A stretch of 64,000 bases of DNA from UBA3937 sp050951585. GTDB taxonomy: Bacteria > Bacillota > Peptococcia > DRI-13 > DTU073. Position 1 is the stretch's first letter. Every line of letters begins with the position of its first letter. Location of the stretch: contig JBMNJI010000007.1 of assembly GCA_050951585.1 (NCBI GenBank), forward strand, positions 186,001-250,000. The letters run 5' to 3'. Below are positions 44,193-52,161 of the stretch, in pieces. A program made the translations under genes and the position numbers. The notes under the pieces were generated by a model. The model searched no databases. It was not told where the DNA came from and saw nothing but the letters and a program-made list of their open reading frames with translations.

Positions 44193-45752
44193 TTACCGGC
44201 TTTCCGCTTTAACCCGTTCAAACTCCTCCTGTATCTCTTGGGCAGGTTCCTTTGATAATAAAGATACTACCACGATAAAGAGACAAGACGTTAGAAAGGC
44301 CGGTAACAATTCATAAATTCCAAACACACCGCCTAACGGTTTGATCAGCTGGTTCCAGATAAAGACCATCGATCCACCGGCAAGCATGCCGGCAATTGCT
44401 CCGGATCTGGTTACCCGTTTCCAGAACAGTGAAAAAAGCATAATCGGTCCGAAGGTTGCGCCAAAACCGGCCCACGCGAAGGAAACGACCTTGAAAATCA
44501 CACTGTTTTCGTCTAAAGCAATAATCATCGCAATAATAGCAATGATAATCAAAGTAGCCTTGGAAGCAATTAAGATCATCCGATCACTAGCATCTTTCTT
44601 CATAATTCCCTGATATAGATTTTTGGAAAAGGCCGAAGCGGCAATAAGCAAATAGGAGTCCGATGAACTGATCGTCGCCGCCAGAATCCCGGCCATCACA
44701 ATTCCGGCAATAAAGGGAAGAAAGAAATTAGTCGACATCAGGATAAAGACGCTTTCGGCGCCACCGCGCGTGAGCAGTTCAGCAGGGTATAACGCCCGGC
44801 CAATTATCCCGATAGCCACCGCCGCCGTAAGAGAGATTACCACCCAGATTACCGCGATTCTCCTTGATAAAGTCAATTCACTTATTTTGCGGATGGACAT
44901 GAATTTTAATAAGACCTGGGGCATCCCAAAATAACCCAAGCCCCAGGACAATGTGGAAATAATCGTTAAGAATCCGTAAACGCCGGCCGCCCCAAACAAA
45001 GGTATCCCGGCCTCCACCTGTTGCACGCCATTCACCAGAACCGGCTGTGCTATGCCGAAAAAGTCCAGAAAGCCCGGTATTGCTTTAACATTTTCTACAA
45101 CCGCCGAAATACCGCCCGCATTGATAATGCCTGTTACTACGACAGCAGTTAAAGCAACGATCATGATACAACCCTGCATAAAATCCGAAGCGCTTTCGGC
45201 CAGAAACCCGCCGATAAATGTATAGAAAACGACGAATAAAGCACCCGCCACCATCATGTAAGCATATTTAGCGCCGAATAATGTACTAAAAAGCTTGCCC
45301 ACGGTAACGAAACAACTTGCGGCATAAACCGTAAAAAAGATCATGATGAAAAGAGCAGCTATTGTCATGATTACCTTTTTATCTTCTCTAAATCTGTTGC
45401 TGAAAAAATCGGGTATGGTAATGGCATCCCCGGCAACATGGGAGTAACAACGCAACCTTTTGGCTACCAACAGCCAGTTTAAATAAGTCCCTATGGCCAA
45501 ACCAATGGCCGTCCATCCCGCATCAGCGATCCCGCAAAAATATGCCAAACCCGGAAGACCCATTAAGAGCCATCCGCTCATGTCAGAAGCCTCGGCGCCC
45601 ATTGCCACAATCCAAGGGCCCAGTGACCTTCCCCCGATCAGATAATTAGTACTGCTTTCGCTAGCACGCTTGGCGTAATACAAGCCGATGCAGATTACGA
45701 CGGCAATGTATAACACCATAGAACTTAAAATCTGTGCACTTTCCCCGGTCAT
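44193..45752 (-). CDS. putP: Sodium/proline symporter
   Basis: 519 residues from MTGESAQILSS (AGGAGGAGAAAT before the ATG). It is a sodium:solute symporter with about 13 helices. The N-terminal YYAKRASESSTNYLIGGRSLGPWIVAMGAEASDMSGWLLMGLPGLAYFCG is the PutP/SSS signature, and SDSYLLIAASAFSKNLYQGIMKKDAS is also typical. It takes up L-proline with Na+. The best PutP match is by overall pattern, so related substrates remain possible. It is probably a single gene with the hairpin beyond it. Confidence 0.92.
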   Translation of the reverse strand: MTGESAQILSSMVLYIAVVICIGLYYAKRASESSTNYLIGGRSLGPWIVAMGAEASDMSGWLLMGLPGLAYFCGIADAGWTAIGLAIGTYLNWLLVAKRLRCYSHVAGDAITIPDFFSNRFREDKKVIMTIAALFIMIFFTVYAASCFVTVGKLFSTLFGAKYAYMMVAGALFVVFYTFIGGFLAESASDFMQGCIMIVALTAVVVTGIINAGGISAVVENVKAIPGFLDFFGIAQPVLVNGVQQVEAGIPLFGAAGVYGFLTIISTLSWGLGYFGMPQVLLKFMSIRKISELTLSRRIAVIWVVISLTAAVAIGIIGRALYPAELLTRGGAESVFILMSTNFFLPFIAGIVMAGILAATISSSDSYLLIAASAFSKNLYQGIMKKDASDRMILIASKATLIIIAIIAMIIALDENSVIFKVVSFAWAGFGATFGPIMLFSLFWKRVTRSGAIAGMLAGGSMVFIWNQLIKPLGGVFGIYELLPAFLTSCLFIVVVSLLSKEPAQEIQEEFERVKAESR

Positions 45753-45933
45753 ATTTCTCCTCCTTTTTTTCAAAATATATTTAAATAAGAACGCTGCCTG
45801 TGAATCATGCCTGTATAAATATTATTACTCGGCATCAGCAGATATGCCTTTTAAGCAGCATTACTTATTTTTTGCCCATAAACAAAAAAAAGCTTCCCTC
45901 TATTGACATCAATTCCACATAATCGACATTAAG

Positions 45934-45980
45934 TATATCAAAAAAAGGCGCATTATAAAAGTGCGCCTTTTTTTGATATA
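45934..45980. terminator. Perfect 19-bp AT-rich hairpin
   Basis: TATATCAAAAAAAGGCGCA and TGCGCCTTTTTTTGATATA with a 9-base loop. A-tract before and T-tract after the GC core give a bidirectional terminator structure. Confidence 0.75.
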
Positions 45981-46112
45981 TTATTGTTATTCCTCAATTG
46001 AAAAGTTAAATTCCACCTGTCCACTTCAAAAATTACATCCGCCGATTCAAAATGGAAATAAACGGAACTTAGCAAGCGATTCGGGACTAAATTCCCCAAA
46101 TTAAATCGGAAC

Positions 46113-46154
46113 AACAAAAATTCTCGGTATGCGAAAATGCCGAGAATTTTTGTT
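46113..46154. terminator. Perfect 15-bp hairpin
   Basis: AACAAAAATTCTCGG with CCGAGAATTTTTGTT around a 12-base loop. It is placed 66 bases beyond the stop of the 55-aa ORF on the minus strand and probably ends that transcript. Confidence 0.7.
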
Positions 46155-46219
46155 TTACCCAGCACAAAATAAGCTTGCGCAACAAGCTTTTGTAAAAGGG
46201 TATCTTCTACTGTTCCCGA

Positions 46220-46387
46220 TCAGGCAACCTTTTTGTACCGATGATAAAGCCCATTCAGAATCGGCTCACTTTCCAAAACAGTGTCAGCAATAACCGTTTT
46301 AACTGGTTCAGCCGATAAAATGGGCGTTTGGCGGTCAATCCCCTGATGAGTCCTTGCCTGTCGGTCGCAATAATTACATCCGTGCAT
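46220..46387 (-). CDS. Small protein, 55 aa, downstream of the secreted effector gene
   Basis: An intact 55-codon minus-strand frame starting MHGCNYCDRQARTHQGIDRQ and ending LYHRYKKVA. AAAGGGGAG lies five bases before the ATG. The N-terminal C-x-x-C (CNYC) could be a metal or redox pair. It begins about 93 bases after the end of the secreted carrier/IQM-like gene on the same strand, and a 15-bp hairpin follows it. No family is recognised. Being cytosolic, small and adjacent, it could be an accessory or immunity-type partner, but this is only positional inference. Confidence 0.5.
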   Translation of the reverse strand: MHGCNYCDRQARTHQGIDRQTPILSAEPVKTVIADTVLESEPILNGLYHRYKKVA

Positions 46388-46480
46388 AAAAAGCTCCCCT
46401 TTGCGTAGCTCTGAATTTTTGTTATTTCTGGTGTTTACTCAAAGAGGAGCATATCACATCCAACAGGGCTTTAGTAATTT

Positions 46481-48091
46481 TTACAGTAGAAAATCTTCTT
46501 CATCCTGTGCCTTAATTGTTTTCACAAGTGTTTCCCTGATTTTTGATAAATCTATGGCCATAAAACTATCCGCTGTCTTAAACGTATCTTCGATAATTGG
46601 GCGGACATTTATCGCATCAGCGGGATCGGGCAGGTAATGCCCCGACCTGTTGTTCCAGTTGAGAAATTTCCCCTCCTTGAAAGTAAGCTCACCGGCATAT
46701 CTGACCGGCTCTCCTCCGGTTAACCAGCTATGATTAAATTTTCGACTGGTCACTAACAGCCGCATATCTTTGGTAATGACGAATGTATATACACCGTCCG
46801 CTACTTCACCGTCTGCTTTCCAAACACCTTGTTGCTGTTCAAACTTAACAAACCGGGATAATTGCGGCACATCCTCATTAATTGTATTCTGGTAAAGGAT
46901 CCGCCGATCGGCTAAAGTAAGCATGTTCCCATTTATTCCGGTGATTTTTGCACCATCGATTTCATCGCCAACCTTATAGGTATATCTTAGAGAATTCCCC
47001 AATAAGCCTTCGTTGAGATCTTTAAAGGTGATCGTGCCTCTCCCGTTACCTGCCGGAAGTTGATTAGCCTGAACACTCCGTGGCACTGCCAGGTTCTTCA
47101 TCCCGATCTGCATAGATTTCAGAGCGCTTTTTCCGCTTGTCCCGGCAGTTACTGCAGGAACCGGTCGCAGCAACACCCCTTCAAACGTGGGTATCTGCAT
47201 GAATAGTTCTTCGAATCTGATACTCACTTTTTCAGTCAATGCGGATATTTGAGCTGAAGCCTTGGTGAGCAGGCCTATCTGCGCAGTGGGGGCAGCGAAC
47301 AAACCGCCAACCTTTACAGGATTAATCGACTTTGCTGTGTGAATTGACTTTGCCGTAATAATCGACTTTGCTGTATTAACTGACTTTGCTGTATTAATTG
47401 ATTTTGTTGCCGTACCCGCCGCTGCCACCGTTCTGACCTGCCCTGCGCCAAGCAATAACGAGGCACCAAAAACTGCAATTTCACCCTGTAACTTGCCCTT
47501 TTTGAGGGGATCTTTTTGTACCTCCATATAAGTATTTTTACCGAATTGATAAATTCCGTTAAGCAACGGCAGGGGATTCGCAATGATCCCGGTAACAGTC
47601 TTTCCTGCGCTTATCGCTTTCTCTTTATATTCCTGTGGTCTTTCCTGCAGGTTATAGGCAAGATTAATCGCCCGTGCCGGCGAGCTATCCAAATAGGCCA
47701 GCAAAGAAACCGTCCCTGTGGCTAAATCTTTTGTTCCTTCAAACGCACCCAGCCCAAAACCAATCGTTTTTAGCCAATTATTTTTGCTATAGCGATAAAG
47801 CTCATTCTCTTCGCTTAATCCCGTGAAGGTTTCTAAGGTGGAAAAACCCTGCCTGGTGAAGAAAGAAGCTGAACCAGATACTCTGTCCACAAAAGAATCT
47901 GCTTTGGTGTTTATACTTTGAATAAATTGATCGCATGCCTGCACTCTCTTCTGAAAGAATCCCCTGATGTTAATGTCTAAATCAATGTCAAAATCAAATG
48001 CAAAAACCGGTTGCACCAAACAGGATATGGTGAACATCAAGACTATTAAAATGTGCGCGGTTGTTTTCACTACCCGCAGGTAAATCCTCAT
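46481..48091 (-). CDS. Secreted protein with carrier domain and C-terminal IQM-like module
   Basis: 536 residues from an ATG with GGAGGAAG upstream; the longer frame has no ribosome site. Residues 1-32 are a signal peptide. Residues about 45-219 are the carrier domain shared with the 10.6 kb protein (GFGLGAFEGTKDLATGTVSL, SSPARAINLAYN, KLQGEIAVFGASLLLGAG). A degenerate repeat linker (SINTAK-like units, about 225-258) follows. The C-terminal part has VKFEQQQGVWKADGEVADGVYTFVIT, NHSWLTGGEPVRYAGEL (about 453-469) and NRSGHYLPDP (about 481-490). That last pair resembles the HSSFLAGG...SGHYLPT block of plant IQM proteins. Activity unknown. Confidence 0.78.
   Translation of the reverse strand: MRIYLRVVKTTAHILIVLMFTISCLVQPVFAFDFDIDLDINIRGFFQKRVQACDQFIQSINTKADSFVDRVSGSASFFTRQGFSTLETFTGLSEENELYRYSKNNWLKTIGFGLGAFEGTKDLATGTVSLLAYLDSSPARAINLAYNLQERPQEYKEKAISAGKTVTGIIANPLPLLNGIYQFGKNTYMEVQKDPLKKGKLQGEIAVFGASLLLGAGQVRTVAAAGTATKSINTAKSVNTAKSIITAKSIHTAKSINPVKVGGLFAAPTAQIGLLTKASAQISALTEKVSIRFEELFMQIPTFEGVLLRPVPAVTAGTSGKSALKSMQIGMKNLAVPRSVQANQLPAGNGRGTITFKDLNEGLLGNSLRYTYKVGDEIDGAKITGINGNMLTLADRRILYQNTINEDVPQLSRFVKFEQQQGVWKADGEVADGVYTFVITKDMRLLVTSRKFNHSWLTGGEPVRYAGELTFKEGKFLNWNNRSGHYLPDPADAINVRPIIEDTFKTADSFMAIDLSKIRETLVKTIKAQDEEDFLL
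47324..47411. repeat. 18-bp tandem repeat, about 4.9 copies, inside the effector gene
   Basis: Units such as AATCGACTTTGCTGTATT and AACTGACTTTGCTGTATT repeat every 18 bases with 1-4 differences. They encode about five SINTAK-like hexapeptides between the carrier domain and the C-terminal module. Length changes by slippage would stay in frame. Confidence 0.85.
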
Positions 48092-48223
48092 TATTACTTC
48101 CTCCTGCCAGCTCATGGGTCTCTCGTCTGAATTGATTGGTATAGTCTGAAATGACGGAATAATCATTTTCCATTATAACCCTCGCCCGCTTACTATTTCA
48201 ACCTATTTTTCCCCATAATACAA

Positions 48224-48249
48224 AACAGCCCGGTCAATACCGGGCTGTT
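48224..48249 (-). terminator. Rho-independent terminator of rpsU
   Basis: AACAGCCCGGT with ACCGGGCTGTT and a 4-base loop, then TTTTGTATT on the minus strand, 60 bases after the rpsU stop. Confidence 0.88.
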
Positions 48250-48308
48250 GCTGTTAAAACTACTCAAAAATGAAAATTACTCTTAATGATCTACTCTTAA
48301 ATAATTCC

Positions 48309-48485
48309 TTATTTGAATTTCCGCTTTCTTGCTGCCTCGGATTTCTTTTTCCTCTTCACACTTGGTTTTTCATAGTGCTCATGCTTTCTAAACTCGGCAA
48401 GAACACCTGACTTCTGACAAGTACGCTTAAAGCGGCGGAGTGCACTATCAAGAGTTTCGTTTTTGCCTACTCTCACTTCGCTCAT
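48309..48485 (-). CDS. rpsU: 30S ribosomal protein S21
   Basis: 58 residues starting MSEVRVGKNETLDSALRRFK and continuing RTCQKSGVLAEFRKHEHYEKPSVKRKKK to a basic C-terminus. This is the normal S21 sequence and length. S21 binds the small subunit near the 3' end of 16S rRNA and assists initiation. It is the last gene of the hrcA-to-rpsU block; AGGGAGGGATAAATGA precedes the ATG. It is followed by a strong terminator. Confidence 0.96.
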   Translation of the reverse strand: MSEVRVGKNETLDSALRRFKRTCQKSGVLAEFRKHEHYEKPSVKRKKKSEAARKRKFK

Positions 48486-48643
48486 TCATTTATCCCTCCC
48501 TCCACTACGACTGTCTTTTTAAAAGCGTTTATTCTTTCTGCTAGACTAAGATGATTACGACGAAACTTGCTGCAAAAAAACAAGGCCTAAGGCTAAAATC
48601 ACATATCTAATATTATACTGCAATAGTAGAAGGGGGTCAAGAA

Positions 48644-48985
48644 TTAACCCGGCGGCCAAAGCATTTTTCTTCCGCCTAATAGGTGGAAGTGAAGATGGCC
48701 AACTTCTTGTCCCCCATCTGCGCGGCAATTGTTTATAACACGATAACCATTGTCCAGCTTTAAATCGCGGGCAATGTCACGAATCTTCCCATGTAAATAT
48801 CCAATCATGTCTAGCTGCTCATCCTTTAATTCAGCAAGACTATCAATATGTTCCTTCGGAATAACCAACACATGCACAGGAGCTGCAGGATTGATATCAT
48901 AAAACGCCAGAATACGGTCATCTTCATAAACTTTTTTACTGGGGATTTCCCCGCTGACTATTTTACAAAAGAGACAATCGCTCAT
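48644..48985 (-). CDS. HIT-family protein, HinT-like
   Basis: 113 residues from MSDCLFCKIVSGEIPSKKVY; AGGAGGTG precedes this ATG, so an upstream in-frame start is rejected. The zinc-type C-x-x-C (CLFCKI), HVLVIPKEHIDSLAEL and the triad HLHFHLLGG are all present. The HinT group hydrolyses adenosine phosphoramidates and aminoacyl-AMP adducts. Its place between mtaB and rpsU is conserved in Clostridia. It is intact and typical. Confidence 0.95.
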   Translation of the reverse strand: MSDCLFCKIVSGEIPSKKVYEDDRILAFYDINPAAPVHVLVIPKEHIDSLAELKDEQLDMIGYLHGKIRDIARDLKLDNGYRVINNCRADGGQEVGHLHFHLLGGRKMLWPPG

Positions 48986-49008
48986 ATCTCTACACCTCCT
49001 TCTAAACA

Positions 49009-50379
49009 CTATTTTAACTGGAAAACGTCGCCAAGACAATAACCTCCGGCAAATTCCTGCAGAATAACCGGGATTATTTTACCCCTGACGGCGGAGGTGC
49101 CTTTAAAACGCACCTTGAGATAATTAGCACTGCTTCCTTCCCAGGTGGAATCAGCAAGCTGCTCCTCAGCCAATACGTCCACAACCCGATACAGGAACTT
49201 CTTCGCATAGCGCTCTTCCTGCTTGTTCCCCAAACGAATGAGTTTGCGGCTGCGCGCTTCTTTGACAGGCGGGGGAACCTGATCGGGAAATTGGGCCGCG
49301 GGCGTCCCCTGGCGTGGGGAGTATTTGAAAACATGCAGTCTGCTAAAACCCACTTGCTCAACAAATTCCAGATACTCCTGAAATTGCTCTTCTTTTTCTC
49401 CGGGAAAACCCACCATCAAATCGGTTGAAATCGCAATATCCGGTACTGCTTTTCTAATTTTCCTGATTGTCTCCAGATATTGCGCCGTCGTGTAGGGCCG
49501 ATGCATGGCCTTAAGAATTTCATCATGGCCGCTTTGTAATGGAAGATGCAAATGAGGGCAAAAATTAGCATAATCCTTCAGTAAGCTGATTAATCCCCCG
49601 GTAACCTCGGTTGGTTCTAAAGAGCTCAACCGCCACCTCACCTTGGGATCAAGGGCCAGCAGTTTCTGCAATAAGCTGACTAAATTCTGCTTTTTCCCCA
49701 AATCAAGCCCGTAAGCGCCTAAGTGAATCCCCGTCAGCACAATTTCCTTAAACCCATGCCGAATTAGCTTTTCGGCTTCTTCTAAAGTGTTTTGCAACGT
49801 ACGACTGCGCACTGGCCCACGGGCATAAGGAATAATACAATATGAACAAAACTGATTACACCCTTCCTGCACCTTCAGATAGGCGCGAGCCCTCTGAACA
49901 TCCTTATCAACCTTGAATTCCTCAAAATCCTTTAACTCCCGATACTTGCGGACATAGATCTTCACTTGATTTTTTTGCTTAGCTTCATTTGTATCGTGGT
50001 CTTCACTTTTTTGCCCGGCTTGCAGCTCTTCCACCAAATCAACCAGATGGGCTTTCTCATTTGTCCCGACAATTAAGCTTACGCCCGGAATCTTCTGCAC
50101 AGCCTCGGCATCAGTCTGCGCATAACAACCAGTCACCACAATGTCGGCCTGAGGATTAGTTTTCGCGGCCCGGCGGATCATTTGCCTTGATTTCCTGTCC
50201 GCCAAATGAGTCACCGTACAGGTATTGATCACATAAAAATCAGCTTCGTCTTCAAAAGCCACAATCTCATAGCCTCTTTCCCGAAAAAGGGCGGAAAGAG
50301 CCTCCGTTTCATTCTGATTGACTTTACAACCCAAGGTGTGAAACGCAACCCGTTTGCGTCCGGTTGCTTTTATACTCAT
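49009..50379 (-). CDS. mtaB: tRNA t6A37 methylthiotransferase MtaB
   Basis: 456 residues from the ATG at 50379 (the start overlaps the rsmE stop as TAATG). The order is a UPF0004 domain with RVAFHTLGCKVNQNETEAL and VINTCTVTHLADRKSRQMI (Cys ligands), radical-SAM CNQFCSYCIIPYARGPVRSR (C-x3-C-x2-C) and a C-terminal TRAM domain. MtaB adds a methylthio group to N6-threonylcarbamoyladenosine-37 of tRNAs reading ANN codons. Normal length, conserved neighbourhood with rsmE. Confidence 0.95.
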   Translation of the reverse strand: MSIKATGRKRVAFHTLGCKVNQNETEALSALFRERGYEIVAFEDEADFYVINTCTVTHLADRKSRQMIRRAAKTNPQADIVVTGCYAQTDAEAVQKIPGVSLIVGTNEKAHLVDLVEELQAGQKSEDHDTNEAKQKNQVKIYVRKYRELKDFEEFKVDKDVQRARAYLKVQEGCNQFCSYCIIPYARGPVRSRTLQNTLEEAEKLIRHGFKEIVLTGIHLGAYGLDLGKKQNLVSLLQKLLALDPKVRWRLSSLEPTEVTGGLISLLKDYANFCPHLHLPLQSGHDEILKAMHRPYTTAQYLETIRKIRKAVPDIAISTDLMVGFPGEKEEQFQEYLEFVEQVGFSRLHVFKYSPRQGTPAAQFPDQVPPPVKEARSRKLIRLGNKQEERYAKKFLYRVVDVLAEEQLADSTWEGSSANYLKVRFKGTSAVRGKIIPVILQEFAGGYCLGDVFQLK

Positions 50380-51173
50380 TATCCTAAATCCCCCCAAGCA
50401 AACATCACAACTGCCAACGCCGCCAGCCCGGCTGTCTCTGTGCGCAAAATCCGCGGTCCCAACGTCAAGGGGAGCCCTCCGCTATTTTTTAACTCCTGCA
50501 CTTCTTCTGCCGCCAAACCACCTTCCGGTCCGATCACCAGATAGATCGGGCGGGAATCAGCCTGATCCCGAGGATCAGCTTGAAACGCCGAATACGGTAT
50601 CGGCTCGTGCCCCTTGCCCTGATGGGAAAGGACCTCCTTAATGGATAAACCGCCTTCCTCCCAGGGAACAAAAAGATGCCGCTTGGGCGGGATAAACCTT
50701 AAAAAGTCCCGGATATTGCAAGGCGCCAGTACCTCCGGCACGCAGGCCCGTCCGCACTGTTTGGCAGCTTCCAGCGCCACCCTTTGCCAGCGCACCCTTC
50801 TTTCTTCCTCTTTTTTCCCTTCCAATTTGACAACGCAACGCTGGGTTTTTAAAGGGATAATTCCGCGCACACCCAACTCGGTGGCCTTTTGTATAATCAG
50901 CTCCATTTTTTCCCCTTTGGGGAGCCCTTGAACCAGCCACACATCAAGCGGGCTTTCCTTAGACAAAGCCAACGGCTCTCCTACCTCGGCAATTGCTTCA
51001 TCCTTGGCCAAGGCGATCAGCTTCCCTTTATACTCATGTCCTTCGCCGTCAAAAACGCGGATCGCATCTCCGGCATTTAAGCGCAGCACCTTAGAGAGAT
51101 GGCTGAATTCCTCTCCCTTAATCACTGCTTGCCCGTTCTTTATAGCTTCTTTCGGTACCCAAAATCTATGCAT
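50379..51173 (-). CDS. rsmE: 16S rRNA m3U1498 methyltransferase
   Basis: 264 residues. The N-terminal PUA-like part starts MHRFWVPKEAIKNGQAVIKGEEFSHLSKVLRL. The SPOUT C-terminal part has WLVQGLPKGEKMELIIQKATELGVRGIIPLKTQRCV and the knot IGPEGGLAAEEV ... LGPRILRTETAGLAALAVV. It methylates U1498 of 16S rRNA. It lies 52 bases downstream of prmA on the same strand and its stop overlaps mtaB, so the three are co-transcribed. Confidence 0.96.
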   Translation of the reverse strand: MHRFWVPKEAIKNGQAVIKGEEFSHLSKVLRLNAGDAIRVFDGEGHEYKGKLIALAKDEAIAEVGEPLALSKESPLDVWLVQGLPKGEKMELIIQKATELGVRGIIPLKTQRCVVKLEGKKEEERRVRWQRVALEAAKQCGRACVPEVLAPCNIRDFLRFIPPKRHLFVPWEEGGLSIKEVLSHQGKGHEPIPYSAFQADPRDQADSRPIYLVIGPEGGLAAEEVQELKNSGGLPLTLGPRILRTETAGLAALAVVMFAWGDLG

Positions 51174-51224
51174 TTATCCACTTCCTGTTTTCGAGGCTCA
51201 GCGCTCGTCTTCTTTGCCCACACC

Positions 51225-52160
51225 TTACCGTAATTGCCAGACCTGCGCCACCCATTCATCTTTAATTTGTTCATCGAGCAAGGTAAACCCTGCCCTATTA
51301 GCAGCCTCTATTACTTCCGCCCGCCGCTCCTCAATAATCCCGGAGGCGAGAAAAATCCCTCCCTGTTTCAGGCGCACCTGCACCTGGGGAATGAGGCGCA
51401 GAATAATATCGGCAATAATGTTCGCCACAATGATATCTGCCTTACCCGCTATTCCGGAAAGCAGATCATTCTGTTGCACCGTGACGACTTTCTCCAAACC
51501 GTTATGCACCACATTTTCGCTGGCCACCTTTACCGCTACCTGATCATAATCCAGGGCCAGCACTGACTGGGCCCCCAGTAAAGCCGCCATCATTGCCAGA
51601 ATCCCCGTTCCGGTGCCTACATCATAGACCCGGTCCTCCGGTTGCAGATACTTTTCTAAGAAAGCGGCACACATGGAAGTCGTAATATGTGTGCCCGTAC
51701 CAAAAGCCATGCCGGGATCCATTTCCAGAATAAGCTCCCCTTCCTGAGCCTGGTAGTCTTCCCAGGTAGGTTTAATCACGACTTTCTTACCCAGCTTCAA
51801 TGGTTTAAAATACACCTTCCAGGAATTGGCCCAGTCCTCCTCCTGTAAAATGGAAAACTGAACAGCCCCGGGAGACTCTTCTCCGAGACGGGACAGAATC
51901 TCTTCCAGGCAATCTTTTAATTCTTCCAACTTCGCGGGAAGGTCGGCGTTAACAGGCAAATAGCCTTTGACAACCGGATAAGGACGCTGTAACATCTCTT
52001 CCGATAATTCAAAGGCATCCCATTTACCTTCATTAATCCTCGCCTTTATGAGCGTCGGGTCTTCAATCACCACGCCGCCCGAGCCTAATTCATAAAAACA
52101 TTGCGCAACCGCTTCTACTGCCTCAGGTAAAGCCGTTACGGCAATCTCCTGCCATTCCAT
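51225..52160 (-). CDS. prmA: Ribosomal protein L11 methyltransferase
   Basis: 311 residues. The N-terminal ferredoxin-like region is followed by MDPGMAFGTGTHITTSMCAAFLE, the SAM-binding motif VYDVGTGTGILAMMAALLGA, and IVANIIADIILRLIP in the NPPY-like position. PrmA trimethylates lysines of L11. Position directly after dnaJ (one-base gap) is the classical Firmicute arrangement. Normal length. Confidence 0.96.
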   Translation of the reverse strand: MEWQEIAVTALPEAVEAVAQCFYELGSGGVVIEDPTLIKARINEGKWDAFELSEEMLQRPYPVVKGYLPVNADLPAKLEELKDCLEEILSRLGEESPGAVQFSILQEEDWANSWKVYFKPLKLGKKVVIKPTWEDYQAQEGELILEMDPGMAFGTGTHITTSMCAAFLEKYLQPEDRVYDVGTGTGILAMMAALLGAQSVLALDYDQVAVKVASENVVHNGLEKVVTVQQNDLLSGIAGKADIIVANIIADIILRLIPQVQVRLKQGGIFLASGIIEERRAEVIEAANRAGFTLLDEQIKDEWVAQVWQLR

Positions 52161-52161
52161 T

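Larger units (their letters stand above)
45774..46219. other. Intergenic region between putP and the second secreted effector locus
   Basis: About 450 bases without a convincing gene. It contains two long perfect hairpins (45934-45980 and 46113-46154) and a 70-codon minus-strand frame between them with no ribosome site, which I do not call. Part of the sequence could be a small non-coding or miniature element. Confidence 0.5.

Noticed and set aside
45953..46165. 70-codon minus-strand frame
   Set aside because: It has no ribosome site and overlaps both hairpins; probably chance.
49009..50397. mtaB start at 50397
   Set aside because: The ATG at 50379 has a G-rich ribosome site and the usual TAATG overlap with rsmE; the upstream start lacks support.
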